From the NCBI GenBank assembly GCA_013398275.1, contig VZSE01008843.1:496953-560952 (forward strand): a stretch of DNA of 64,000 nucleotides, written 5' to 3'. Shown here piece by piece: positions 27,553 through 40,901 of this stretch. The notes below the pieces were generated by a model that searched no databases, had not been told where the DNA came from, and saw nothing but the letters and a program-made list of their open reading frames with translations. The position numbers were made by a program, and so were the translations under genes. This DNA is from Promerops cafer (lineage: Eukaryota > Chordata > Aves > Passeriformes > Nectariniidae). Every line of letters begins with the position of its first letter. Position 1 is the stretch's first letter.

Positions 27553-27665
27553 CTATCTGCTGTAGGACACCTCATCCCCCAGGGGCTGGCTCTCCAGGGA
27601 GGAAACTTCACTTGGAGTTTCACCAGAGCTGTTTTCTGCAGATGGCTCTCCACCACTAGCACTTC
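27553..27665 (-). CDS. TG: Thyroglobulin terminal coding exon, C-terminal tail
   Basis: This is the last coding segment: 37 residues and a TAG stop at 27553-27555. The acceptor is attgtcttttcag at 27666-27678. The exon starts with GA, which completes Gly with the previous G. The tail is rich in Ser, Glu and Gly (SASGGEPSAENSSGE) and ends DEVSYSR. Its sequence is poorly conserved with human except for the end, where human finishes KTYSK. The antepenultimate Tyr (codon 27562-27564) therefore corresponds to human Y2766, the C-terminal hormone-forming site. It keeps the S/T-Y-S context and has acidic residues just before it. NSS is a possible N-glycosylation site. Identity follows from the in-frame junction and the ending. 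Confidence 0.92.
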
Positions 27666-27678
27666 CTGAAAAGACAAT

Positions 27679-30600
27679 ACAATTAAGATTAAAATAGATA
27701 TCATATTGTTGGGGCAACAAGCTACAAGGTACACATTTTGTCAATCACACACACAAAAACCTTTTATGCAGCTATAAATGTTCAGGAAATTGTTTTTCTC
27801 AGTTGGCAACCCATTTGCAAAATGCTTTAGAGTAATGGCAGATCACCTCATGGTAATTAAGTATTGTCCTTTAAATTACTGCCATTGCAATACATAATAG
27901 GTTTTTCTCCACTCATGCAAGACTTTATTTTTCTATTATCTCCTGAAAATTCCCTGCCAGGTAGGAAGTGTGGGCAGCATTAATTTTTTGTTTGTCTGTA
28001 ATACAAAAAGCCCCAAGCACCCACCTCCAACAAATCTTTCCTCTGTTATCATTTACCTTCTATGATTTTAGTCTTCAACCCTATTTCAGTGATGCAGTTG
28101 CCTCAACACCACCAAGCTATGTCAAGAAAGTGTTCTGAGGGTGTTTATTTAATGCCTCATAGACAGAGTGCTCTCATTGCTGAACAGATGTCCCTCATAC
28201 CAAAGGAATGTTTTCTCTTTGAGATTTCCAAAAAGAAAGTGTGTCTAGAAAGGATAAAAGATCAGTGCTAATCACTACATTCCTGATTCAGTTTTGATTC
28301 AAGTCTGAACTCTGAACACTCTTACTTTTGACTCTTGTTTGGCTACACATGGCATCCCAAAGCTCATGGAGAAGGCTCCAGCTTTGCTACCTGTTGAATT
28401 TTCTACAGATAAAGTCCAATCTGGCTAACTTGGGCATAGAAAATATGCCTAAAAGTTGAAATTTAGGCATATTTAGCACATGAGTTGGGCAGACAAGATT
28501 TCACAGTGAGACACTAAAGGTATCTCTTTCTCCCCAGCTGCAAGACTGCTTACAGAGGCACTTCGGGAGGATTGGTTCTGTTTAGATACCCACTAGAGGA
28601 GTAAGAGATCTCGACTGGATCCAATTCCACCTGTTATGCATAGAAAAAGAGGCCCCTTACAAAGGGACTCACTGTCAGGCACACACAGTCCACCACACAA
28701 CGTAAGGGGAATGTTAGCATTCAGACATCTGTCTGAATATATATAAACATTCTGGAGCGCTTGTTTTTAACTGAATTTCTAACTGAATTTCAAGTTATTA
28801 ACACATTCCCTGGAAAAAGCCATCCACAGCTCCTTTTTTCCACAATTGCCACTCTTCTTGTTTCTCATTTTGATGTTTCCCATGGAAACCGTCATAATTC
28901 AAAATATAGACCATGTCTTTGAAGTGCAACCATGGGAACTCCAAACCTCTTCAAGCACCATCACTTTCATAATTCCCCAAGCAAACTGCTCCCCAAAATG
29001 TCAACTTTACAAACTGGTCTCAAACAAAACTTCAAGAGATTATTAGTTCATCAGCAATGAAACAGATTCCAAGTTCCCTCCATAGTTTGTAACGGCACCG
29101 CCAGCAAGCTTTATGATGAATCATTGCATTTATTACATTAATTTTTAAAAATTATCTTCAAATACAACAACATACATTCCAACTATGTGTCAGTGACAAA
29201 TGACACATTCTTTCATTAAATATTTTGGTCTGATCACAAAATGAAACAGCAACTTGGACATATTCTTTTACTAAATGGAAATAAAATTACAGGTAACAGT
29301 TAAGATAAACAACAGCTTCTAGATCCAGCAGTGAATAACCTAAAAGACATCTCAGATTCTTAATAGGAGAGGTTTTATTCCAGAAGCTGAAATTTATGAG
29401 TTTAGCTTAAACCACAGCAAGGAATACCTCGGTTTTCTGTTGGACGGAGATATTGAGCTTTGAGCCTTTAGTCATCCCTAATTTGACATTTCCAAGTCAA
29501 GACATTTCCCATGGCAGTATACAAAGGATAGAGAAAATTTTTTAAAATGCCAGTTCCAGTTATGTTTTATGATCACTGGTTTGTCCAATTCTTCTCCATT
29601 TTATTGAAATATATTGGGGATTTTTTTGCTTATAGATTCCAGATGGTATATGAAGCTGGAAAAATATTAATTTCAAGGAAAAGATGAGATGTACAAAACA
29701 GGATTCATCACAGCTGGTTGAGATTGCATCATACTAGATAGATCCTGTACACCTTTGTACTTAGATGTGAAGACTGGAATGTTTTGTTATCTGTGCTTCT
29801 CGCTGGCACGCTTGTATCAACTTGGCATGAAGCCACAAATTGCAAACCACAACAACAATCCAAGAACAAATCATGAACATTTATAATTTTTGAAAGGCAG
29901 AAAAGTGTTAGATTGGATCTCAGGGTAGCTGACAGAAAAATACACCCCCCTCAGGAAGGAGTACAAGGTACAACATCCAAAAATGGTTTGCAGCATTGTT
30001 CTCTCAAATCTGGGGTTCAGCATATGCCAAGGTCCCACAGGACAGCCTGACAGCACTCCAGGAACAGAGGCTGGAGCAGTCAGGGAACAACAGAGGTGCA
30101 GGGCTCCAGTTCTGAAGGGAGGTACAGCAAACTACCTCAGGGGCAAGGACACACATCAACGAGGTAACAACATGATGTATAGGGATTCAATTCCTGCAGA
30201 AATTAATTTTTAGGAGCAATGCAAGTGATGAACTTGTACTGGTGGACTGACACTGCTTTGGCATGAATTTCAGCACAACATCCTCTCAAAAATAAATTAA
30301 GGGTGTTCAGCCATCACCGTCTGAGTTTTATGCAGTCTTTCCAACTGAACTGATGAACATTATGAATCTTTTTTCATAAGGACCTGGGCTCAGGTTGTTA
30401 TCAAGAGACTCACAGGATATATCTCTATAAGTTCACATCCCAGGCTAAGGAGTCTGTAGCAGAAAAGGGTTTGATGTGATATCTATTTAAATTGTATGAG
30501 AAAGTTTAGTATTCAAGAGAGAGAACAGATTAAAAGTGATTATCAAAGCAAAGCAACATTTCTGTGAGATGGAATTTAGCAGAAATCAGCTGTGTAACTG

Positions 30601-32377
30601 CATTACCATGGTGCTGAGGCCAAGCAAACACTGGCTTAAAGATCCAGCTGGGTGTACTCAGTTCTGCTTGAACATTAACATGTACTTTTGACATGTACTT
30701 TTAAAACATTTTCTTGACAATCCATACTCCATAAATTTCACACTTCATGGCTTATTTTCAAAAATTTTACTCAACTTTGTGAGCTCTTCAAGTGTGTTTT
30801 TCTCTCCCTCCCTGTATTTTTTATGTTTAACATTAAAGTATTTGGCTTTGGCCATGGACAAGAGCAGGATATGAAGCTAGGCAGATCATTGGACTAACCC
30901 ACTTATGACTTTTGTGTTCCTATGCCAGTTTGGATAGTTTAAAATCTTGTCTATGTCAAAAACACTGTCCTGATGGATATTTTCCCACTTTTGGGAGGAA
31001 TTTCCATAGGTGCTAGGAACAGTCTCTGTCCGTGGTGCTTGGTCAGCAGTCATTCTACCAGAGCTGTGACTTCAGCCCAGTCTGGCATTACATAGCCACA
31101 GTGCTGTGAGATGAGGTCCAAAAAGATCTAGAAGTTATTGCCAGGACTGTTTAAACATCAGAATAAAGCTGTGAAAATTAGCAATATCTCAATCAGCACA
31201 AAGCTATTGGAGAGATCAAAGCATCCCCTCTGAACCTGAAAGACATTGAGGGATACCAGGAAACTGATGAAAAGGCTGACAACAAAATCTTGACTCCACT
31301 TTGGAAGAACGACCATGAGTAAAGATTGAGGTTGTCTATCGAATGAGAGAAGTGATGCTCTGTGTTTGCATCAGCACCACCAGCTTGATGGTTCTGAGAC
31401 ATTTTAGTTTTGTGTCACTCAAACATCAGCCTCAGCCCATTTGAGGTGTCGTGTCAGGCATAGATAGCCTGGGTAGATTGGTGTCTGAGAAAGTATATTT
31501 TGTTCTCAGAAATTCAACAGCCACCAAAGCAGAGTGAGCCTGAACTGTGTTTACTGTGAAGATGAATCCTTAGGACATAAAAAACACATGCAAACTTGCA
31601 GGCCTCCAAGAACAATTCAAAACATCTCTGCCTGCCAAAAAGGGATGGTTTTGTTTGCTTTGCTTGAGGCTATCCACATTTATTCACAAGATACACAGAT
31701 ATGAAGGGGAGTTCATTTACTAGAATAAATTCAGGGCAGGCAGCAGATTGAAATCTAAGCAGAGTTGGTTTTACTGTCCTAAGTGGGAAGAAAACATTGA
31801 AGGGCTCTCATACCTGCATTAAAATTTATGGCAAATATAAAAGGAGACATGCAAGGGGCATAATCACCTCAGCTACAAAAAAAAGTTGAAGAAACTAATC
31901 TAATGAGAAGTCAAAGCATGCAGGAACCATAATAAGATATAAAGCCTCAGCTGCAACTTTACAGTGGATGGAAATGATTTGTGCTCCTCCTACTCAATAG
32001 GAGTCTCAACATTCTCGTGTAAGGTGCTTCCAGGAGACAAAAGAGGCCTGTATACACAGCCTTCCAGTTTACCCAGAGTCTATAACATAACTGTAATAGG
32101 GAGCAAGCTCTCTATATGGCTTCATCATATCTTCTGCCATCATAACAAGAAGATTTCTCTAGCTGGTTAAATTCCAGGACAATTAAACTTTGTTACACAT
32201 TATCTGCTATAAAGTAGATTTGTTTAGTGTTACATTCTTAACTATATACCCTGGACATTGCAAGACGTTTAATTTGCAAAAAGTGTTTTCCACAGAGACG
32301 TAACAGCACTACAGTCAGATGAAAACATGTAGCAGAGAATTTAGGGTTTATTTAATGTCAGAAAACACTCTTCTCAC
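27679..32377 (-). other. TG: TG intron (last), no repeats recognised
   Basis: This intron separates the last two TG exons and runs GTGAGA to CAG. I see no exon, CR1 copy or RNA gene. Frames such as 28062-28271 and 29983-30213 lack any family features. Confidence 0.8.
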
Positions 32378-32568
32378 CTGTGGATGCTTTCAGCCTTCTG
32401 ATATAATCAGACCAAAAGGAACAGTCTGCTTTTTTCAGTCCTTTGAGAGTCGGCAAAGAAGCAGTGAATTCCTTGTAGTTATCGCCATCATCGCTTGACA
32501 GATACATAGGCCAGGCAGGCATCACCCCCAGCATTCTTCTCGAGAAACTGTGGAAGTAGTTTGGATTT
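32378..32568 (-). CDS. TG: Thyroglobulin ChEL-domain exon (probable exon 47)
   Basis: This exon is 191 bases: one base completing Gly, 63 codons, and one base (G) shared with the last exon. The acceptor is cactcccttag and the donor GTGAGA. It begins NPNYFHSFSRR and includes DDGDNYKEF, GLKKADCSFWSDYI and KAST. The equivalent human pieces are NPNYPYEFSR, GENYKEF and GLKKADCSFWSKYI. Cys in KADCSFW matches the acetylcholinesterase Cys521 that closes the last ChEL disulfide. The middle (MLGVMPAWPMYLSSD) keeps the W-P core of human but is otherwise divergent. This exon ends the folded ChEL domain. What follows is tail. Confidence 0.95.
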
Positions 32569-33342
32569 CTAAGGGAGTGGGAGACATTATCATTAGAAAA
32601 GAATGACATGAACAGTAAAATGATAAGAAGATTGGCTAGGTCAGGGAAATGTGTATCCAGTCCCTCTGACCAGCAGGGTTCAAATTCAGTCCAGGCTGGT
32701 GAATCATTCATGGTGCCTCCTCTGACAGTACCTTTTTAGTCTGGTTCACTTCCTAAGGAACAGGCACACAGAACCTGTACAGACCCAGGCTAATGAAGAC
32801 CCCTCAATCCCAGCCCAACCCAAGATACTGTAAAAAGCACGTTAAGTCACTGTTCCCACCATTCCCACACTAGGCTTCCAGAGGTACTCCTCATTCCCAA
32901 GCATGGCCACAGCACAGTAGCACAGAACGGTGTTCAGAGTAGTTGGTAAAGGGTGCACTGTGTCTTGTGCTTTCCCTTTTCTTATGGGAAAAAGAGAACT
33001 CTTAGCCAAGAAGTTTAAGAATTGGGGTCCTAGAACTAAGCTCTGGAGACAACACCAAGGCCTTTGAAGCCTGCATGTACTTCAGTAGAATTTGCAGCTG
33101 GTCAATGGAGATAAAATGTCTATTCCTCCTAGCAAAGTCTCATACTATAAACCTTTGGTGTCTACTCTGTTTGGCAACTTGGCCATGACTTTGCAACAGT
33201 GTGGACCAAATCCCACTGTAGGCTTTCAAACTGGAGAGAAAATGGAGAATGATTATGTGAGGGCAGGGTCTGGACTGACTACACTGCCTCTACTTCTCAC
33301 CATCTCCCCAGTCACAGCAATTCTTAAATATCCCACACTTAC
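32569..33342 (-). other. TG: TG intron, short
   Basis: This 774-base intron runs from GTAAGT to CTTAG. The frame at 33092-33355 on the other strand is treated as chance. Nothing else is seen. Confidence 0.85.
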
Positions 33343-33483
33343 CCAGAGTTTATGAAATTGGAGATATACTGCATAATTTGCAAGGAAAGGCCCTTTTCTT
33401 CCTCAGTAAATTGTACTTCATACTTCGGGTAAAAGGGTAGACCAAATGCATACTGGACATCAAGCAGGAACTCCTGACCTGAG
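33343..33483 (-). CDS. TG: Thyroglobulin ChEL-domain exon (probable exon 46)
   Basis: This exon is 141 bases. It starts with C, which completes AG|C Ser, then 46 codons, and leaves GG to form Gly with the next exon. The translation reads SGQEFLLDVQYAFGLPFYP and later LSLQIMQYISNFINSG, matching human ELLADVQFALGLPFYP and KIMQYFSHFIRSG. The start was chosen by frame. Three AG dinucleotides follow one another (ttag, ctcag, gtcag), and only the most upstream keeps the reading frame with the exon at 44427-44534. The position equivalent to the acetylcholinesterase catalytic His (motif HGYEIEFVFG) is Phe here, codon 33468-33470, consistent with an inactive esterase fold. The donor is a consensus GTAAGT. 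Confidence 0.95.
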
Positions 33484-35582
33484 CTAAACCAAATAGTTAT
33501 AGAAAGATAATTAAAACCATCATTTATTTATTTGGAAAAGAAAGGGAAATAAATTACTTCAGAGAATAAAGCAAAGTTGTAAATAATTAATGACCATTAA
33601 TTAGGGCGTGGTGAGCTGTGGGACTTCTTCAATACAAAATATGAAAGAAGAGCAAGCAACAACATGGAGAATTTTCCATTATGTTAGTGCAGGGTCTTTA
33701 ACATTTGTTACAAAAGGAAACTGTGAAGGCGTTAGGGCACATTTTCTAAATTAACTGGGTGTATAAGAGAGAGTGATAGAGGGAGAAAGTCACTTGGCTA
33801 TTCCTTAAATGCCTCTTAAGTTTTGGACAGATTTTCACTAAAATTAAACTCAGAAAGTGGAAGCAAGTGGTGACATGGATTCTGGCAGCCACAACGGAAG
33901 GTTAATTATGGCTTATTTCACAGACTTGGAATAAAATTCTGGCCTTTCTTAGCAGCAACTGGAGTTTTTCCATTTACTTCATTGTGGCCAGGATTCTGGA
34001 TAAGAAAAGATGTAACAGGAGATGTTTATGAAGATTTCTTTTAGACATAGTTTTAATCTAATTTCTCTGCTGGCTGGGTGGTTTTGGTTCATACACTCTG
34101 TTCTCCCCAAGTTTTATATGGCAGACAAGCCAAAACAGCTTGAAATAATCACATAGATAAGATTTAAGAAAGAACAACTGCTGTGTAGTTCCACATAATG
34201 CTTATAACTTACTGTAAAGAATATTTCAGCAATTCAGAGACAAGACTGGCCAGGTAAGACTTGCAGGACCTAATTGCAAAGGTTACACACCTCAACATCA
34301 TCAAGTCCTGCAGAAAAACAGTGGCCAACTTCTACTAATAAAATTATAACTAAACTATGTTCTACACATAGATTTGCACCACAGCTCAGGAGGAGATATT
34401 TCTGGCCTGATCCAATTGCATTTTCCATATCCTCACATTTGGACAAAGGTCTTATTGACTTGGTTTAATGCTGCATGAAGGCAGACAGCATCAGGGGACC
34501 TGGGACAAGGAACAGATGTCTGTGAGGCAAGAATAAACAAATCTCAGATCCACTCAACAAGATTTCATCTGCAGTGGCGTTTGTCAAAAGGTAGCACAAC
34601 TGAAACTATTTTATCTTTGTACATGAAATGCAGCAGCACTGGTATGACCCTGATACTGCCTCCAATGGAACAAGGAGTGTTCCACCACCATTATGGGCAG
34701 GTGGTCTAAAAGCAAGACGACTGCTTTACGTTTTACAAGTGGTGGCACCAAAGCCTCTATTTTGAAAAGCACACAGCCCTCTAAATTAAATACATCTTGG
34801 GTCGTGTTTTCCTTAGTCTTATCATAATACCTCAGTAATACTTTGCATCTGGAAAGTGAATTATTCACAGATTATGCACCAAAAAAATGTAGAACTGAAA
34901 CAACATTAAAGCATACTTTTCTTCCACAAATATTTATAGAAGGATTAAGCAAGATCATAGTTTAATAATTTTGCCTTAAAAATAATTTGCTTAGCCCAGT
35001 ACATAACAGCAATTTCTAGTGTCAGTATTGCAGCAAAGGTACGATATACTTAAAGAGGCAATTTTCTTGTCAAAGAAGAGTCACTTTTGATTAGATTAGA
35101 GGACATGAAATTAGTTGAGGTGCAATGAAGAGACAGGTGTACTCATTTAGGGACTGCATAGGAGAGGTGAACTTAGCTGTGAAGCTAAAACAAGTAAGCT
35201 GGGACTGAGGGTTTCCCCCCAAATGAGATTTTGTTCTTAGCCCTCATGTTTCTAGAGGTGAAAACTGTTAAGGTCACAGCCCAGACTAAAAATTCAGCAA
35301 TCTCATAAATAGAGACTTTATTTGATTTGAAATTATTTGTATGACTGCACTTGGTTTGATACAGAGACATAAAGTGGTACAAAACCCTACAATTTCACAG
35401 TCTGCTTTCAATATTTCTGGTTGATGAGAAAGAAAACATGAGGATGAGAAAAAACCTGCTAAGCTTAAGAGGGAAAAGAGGCACATACATAAATGCATAG
35501 AAAAGCAGGAAAGACAACTGGGAAACGTCTAGATGGCAGCTGGATGGAAAATATCAGGAGAATATTTCTGTCTCCTTCCTCA

Positions 35583-35725
35583 AACTCTGATCATAGAATC
35601 TCTCTATTCTATCATAGACTCTCTATTCTGATCACAGAATTATAGAACCATGATCATAGAATCACAGAATCATAGAATAACAGAACCATAGAATGGTTTT
35701 GGTCAGAAGGGGCCAGAGGGAAGTG
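35583..35725 (-). mobile_element. CR1 3' tail with expanded octamer units
   Basis: The reverse complement of repeated atcatagaatcacagaatca units is followed by agaatggttttggtcagaag. This is the CR1 3' terminus (CCATTCTATGATTCTATGA type). The tail is unusually long: about 110 bases of degenerate 7-9-base units, including a duplicated ctctctattct block, against only about 30 bases of 3' UTR body. Confidence 0.8.
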
Positions 35726-36856
35726 CAAAATGCCCAGAAATACCCAAACAAGGATTTTGGAGTCTTGTAGGAGCTCTAAGCATACTTAAGGTAACACCAA
35801 GTAGTAACACTGCTTTCACTGCAAGAAAAGTGGAGTTAGAGAAAGAAAGGAAGACAAGTAAGTATTTATAGCTTTGCTGCTGTACACTGCCAGCTCTGAA
35901 GGGAGGTTTTTATTTCCTGAGCTGTTTCAAACTGCACTCCCAGGATACCAAGCATGTGCTCAACAGCAGCAGCTCTAAATGGGGATATGAAGGCCCCAAA
36001 ACTGTTGGGACTTCAGAGAACAATTTGACAAAAGGGAGCACTGCAGAGACAAGGGCCAAAGGGGTTTTTAAGGAAACCAAATAGCAACTAACTTCCTCTA
36101 CAGAAGTCCCTTTTCAAAGAACAGATCTTTTATTTTAAAGGCAGCAGTGAATGCAATTATGTGTAAGGATGAAATCTTGGCTTTGGTGACTTTGTGCAAA
36201 GGTGGCTCTTCAGATGTTCTCTGTATAGCTTTGCTTTTTAAGATGTCAATATTTTTAAAAACAGATTCACAGCTCTTTTTATTTGGCAGACCAGTAAATT
36301 AAACCATGGGGAAGACAGAAGTCAGATCCTAAAACTTTGTTCACACTAAAATGAGCTCTCCATGGGGAATTCTTACTTCAACTCAGAAGGAGGTGCTACT
36401 GGAGTCCAGTTTACAGAAAAATAGATGGTAAAATCAGAAACTTTGTGACATTCATAACCAACAATTTAACAGCAGACCCTGAAATATCATTTGCTGGGAA
36501 TTTTTATTATCCAGTGCCAAGCCATTTAATTGAGAAGGTATACGTTCTGAGAAAATTTTCCTAAAACCTAAGATGGATTTTCCATTTAAATTTCCAGGTA
36601 GGAAAGACAGAAAGACATTACTCAGCCATCAGATACTCCACTTCTCTCTCTACAGAGCTGTGGCTACTTTCACACACAAAGGACAGCTTCGACAGGGAAG
36701 AGTAAAAGATGAGTAGATCAGAATTTAGAACAAAACCACCCCAGTTATGGTTGATTTGGTTTAAATTCTGGTTCCAAATCAAATAGAGTATAGATATAAG
36801 CCCCCATGTCCAAGAGGTGAAGTTAACACTTTAATCACAAGCTTTTGGAACAGAAA

Positions 36857-36881
36857 GAACAAACAAACAAACAAAAAAAAC
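36857..36881. repeat. CAAA-rich simple repeat
   Basis: Three to four CAAA units are followed by an A run inside a TG intron. It continues into a longer A/C-rich stretch to about 36955. Confidence 0.7.
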
Positions 36882-39800
36882 CCAAGTCAAATCAACAACT
36901 AACAAATAAAACCAGACCAAAAAACCCCAAACCAAACTGCCTCACCACCACCACCCCAATTCAGAAATCCTCAAAAATTTTGTTTGCAAAATGGAATTGT
37001 CATTACTGGCAGTCCATAATCAGGGCAGTCAGAACAGAAGAGTATGATCTGGCAGACTACCATGCTATGTTAGGACTGAATGCACAACTCAGAGCTGGGG
37101 CTGCAGGGACCTCACAGTGTGACTCATAGCAAATTAGGACATAGATCTCATTTTGAACCTTGTCCTTGTTCTAGGTCTGGCTAATTATTTCATACTGGAA
37201 ACTCATTTTGATGATTAATGACCTACTCTAGCCTAATATTTCTCCTTTTTCCTTCATTTAAAAGTAGTCTTTACTCTCTGTTCCAACTAATATCAATTAA
37301 TCTCAAAGCATTTTGAGTCACAGCTTCTATTCTTAGTTGCCTTAAGGTAGTTTTTGGTTCTTTTTTAAACCTCCACACACAGAGAGAAGCCAACATAAAT
37401 TAGCTCAAAATTCTAATGATATCCTATATGATACCAAAACATCAAATTTCCCATTGCTATTCAATAATTTAAATTTTAAAATAACAGGATAGATACAACT
37501 AGCTAGAGTTCAGCCAGAATTACCAGTGATCATCTGAGAAATGCAGAAGAAATATTGTACTCAAACTCATGTCAGTCACCAAATAAAGCAGATGTTGGCA
37601 ATCTGTGACAGATTGGTGAGATAAGAAAACCATTTGTCCTTTAGTGTAAATGTTTGTGAGAATAACTGCTCATTCTAACACATCTGTGAAAGATTTTGTG
37701 TTAGAGAAGAGATCACGGCTTTGAGTTCCCAGCCTCACAATCAAGGCCCTGTTCAGTATCCCATTGGCAAGGACAAGCCAATCACTGGAAAGTAAAAATC
37801 CCCACCTCTTCAGTGTCACTTGGCTTTGCTGAGAACAGGTTATTTACAGGCTGAGAGAGTTGCACAGCGCTGGTGAAACCCAGACTCAGAGGTTGCTCAT
37901 AAATCTCCTGCTGATTTGAGTTGAAATAGGATTTCATAACAACTCTGTCCCAGGAGAAGAGGATATAATTTACATAAAATGTTCCACTGCCTGTGTGCTC
38001 TTCTGCCCCCATTCTGTGTTTATTTTCAGTAAATGGATTTAAAATTATTTTTTGTAAGAATTATTGGAAATATTAAATGTGTTTATTTGCACCTATCTGC
38101 ATTATCTTCACATTAATACCAGTAGATTTCTCCAGAGTACATTGCATATCCACTATCCTGAACAGCCATTGTCTCATCCATGTCATGGGAGAGGAGCAAC
38201 CTACCAACCCTGCACTTTTCCTGACCTGAAATGTTCATTTGTATGCCAAGCAAAATTAATTTAAAAAATTATACACAGCCACACATTTTATGAAAGGAAA
38301 TGGCATGTGATTGCAGGGAGAAAAAAATAATCAAAGGATAGCTGGATATTTATAGAAATTCAGTGAGCCAATGTGAGGCCTGGTGTGACCTCTGCAGTTC
38401 TAGGGATGCATTTGGCTCATTGTGTCTCCTTTCATCATGAACTCCTGCCAAGCAAATGGGGGAAAGGATGTGAAAAACAGATGAACATTTCGCTTTCTTC
38501 TTTTCAGGAAAATCAGGACATATGGAAAAAGCTTAACTCCTAACAGGATTAAACTGCCAAGTTTATCCACCTTTGTACCAAAAAAGCCTTATATGTGACT
38601 TGCAAAAGTATTCTAGAGTTTGCTGTGTCTTTCCCACTTGAATTACTCCCAACACACACAATGTTCCACTTTGCATTATAGCTGTGCCAATTAAAGAAAA
38701 TAAAACTGAAATAGCAGATAGTAAATTCAAGAGCCTGAAAGCTCACACTAATTGAGAAAAGAAATCATAGCTCTTAAGGCAGGAAGAAAGAAAGCACTTT
38801 TATCAACTTGTCAGAACTCCTAAAGAACATAGATTACACAAATCTGTCAGGGAATTACTGTATTTAAGATCTAGTAATAGGCATGCTGATACTTGATTGG
38901 ACTTTTGGGAGACAGAAATTCATGTGTTTGTTCAGTATGCCTACTTTTAAGCTGAATGAATGGATGAATTTCCAGAAAAAGGTGATGTGTACATCTAAAG
39001 ACCCCAGAGCACCAAGGAAAACACAGTGCTCAATATGCATCGACTTTGTGCTTACCTTGTAGATTACATTTGATGGGAACTGCCAGTAAAGCACATGCAG
39101 CTCCAAAATTGATTTGTCCTTTCCTGAGTCTTTCAGCTGAATTTTTTTTTCATTTAAAGGTCTTTTCTGCTTTTTCTGAGCTGGCTACTTTCTCTTTTCA
39201 TATTTATTGCTAATATACAAGATCTGGAAAATCTACTGAATTACAAAGGCCTCTAACTACTTCATGAGAAGAAAAACAAGTTGTCCAGACCCCCAGCCTT
39301 TAGAAGCAGAGAAATTTTGCAAAGAGTTGAGAATGTGATGCATGATGTGGCTGTATCAATGGGACAGTGTTTTCATAGCTGCAGCTGGCACAAAGCAATG
39401 GATAAGGCCAGAGGAATGAGAGGCACTTCCAAAACAACTTTTAGGAGATGACTGGGAGTAGAGACTGAGATATGGAGCACAATGACAAGCTGTTGTTGCA
39501 GCAAGTGGACATAGGCACCTAAGGCAATTGTGGTGCTTGCCCAGCTGTGGAGCAATACACATCTTGTCACCACCCCACTGGTAATTTACTTGCCTCCTGT
39601 TTTTAGATCATTTATTTGAAGCCCAGAGGCAACCTCCTGTCTGCCTGCACAGCACCCAGTTTAGACTGTGTCCCCAACCTGTGGGGTGTTTGCACTCATG
39701 AAGTGACAGCTACAGCCAGGAGGAGAGCATCAAGTGGACAGCAAGTGTGGATGGATTCAAGGACAGGGATATGATATAATTGTTGTGAAATGAAAAGAGT

Positions 39801-40880
39801 AGAAAAATCACCTTTAATTAAAGAGATATCAAGTATAACCAGAATTCCTGCAGCATCCATAATAAACAGAAACCAAGAATACTTCACATAGTTGAATGGG
39901 CTTATACACAAACATTTTTTTGTTTTATCAGTCAGGAGTTCTCACCTTCAGTTACAGGAGTCTTAAGAAGTGTCACCAAAACCCAGCCAGCTACGTGAGC
40001 CTTGGCACACAGCAGCCTTTTAACAACTCACACCAACGTACACCAGAGTGCATAATCAGGAGGTAAAGACAGCCCCAACCAAAATGACTCAAAAAAACAG
40101 CAGCTCATTAACCTTGGGTGAATCTGTCCCATGCAAAATTAAGAAAAGTTTTTATGATGATTATTATGGTCATGTTAATGACTAGAAGATAAAGCCTCTT
40201 TGAGTCTCAGTTTGATGCTTTTCCATCCTGCTGATGATGATGATCAGGCCCCCTCAGTGGGCAGAGCACTGAATTTTAACCACCATCTTTAAGACAGAAC
40301 ATTTGGCACAACAAAGTGACTTGGAAACTGTGCTGGCATGGCAAGCAGTGCTTCTTCAATATAATATGCAAAAATCACCCAGAAACCTCTAGAAGGGTTA
40401 ACAAGGCAAATCTTTGTACAGTTAATCATATTATCCTTGTCAAAACATACTTCTCCTATCACACATTTCTTTACCATACCTAACGCTATCCTCCAGTCCT
40501 CCCCACTAATCCTAGGCAGTGCTGAGCAGTCGCATTCCTCCTGCATTGTTTAGAATAAATGTTTACTCCAGGGCCTAAGTGTTCTCAAAGAGAGAGCAAG
40601 AAAATGGCAGCTGGGTCATGTATTTATTTTTACCACAGATTATTAATGTGGGAGTTGGCTCCTCATTCAAATGGGAACTGAAGAGTAAAGCAGACATGGT
40701 GTCATGCCAAGCTCAGGAGAATGCTACCACGTGGAAGGAGATATTATTTTGCTCTCTGCAAGATCCATTCATCTATACAAAAACTGTCAGTTCATGGTTT
40801 TATGAGATTTTCCACATATGTCATAGACATCAACTTAGAGCAGGCTTTTTAACCCTACCCTTGTATCTACACGTGCTTGA

Positions 40881-40901
40881 ATGTGTGTGTGTATGTGTAT
40901 A
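40881..40901. repeat. Short TG/GT dinucleotide repeat
   Basis: An interrupted (TG)n run, atgtgtgtgtgtatgtgtat, lies within a TG intron. It is too short to be strongly unstable. Confidence 0.6.

Noticed and set aside
32358..32711. Reading the 117-codon minus frame as a separate small protein
   Set aside because: Only 32378-32568 is coding, as a TG exon. The start codon and the ends fall in introns, past consensus GT and AG sites.
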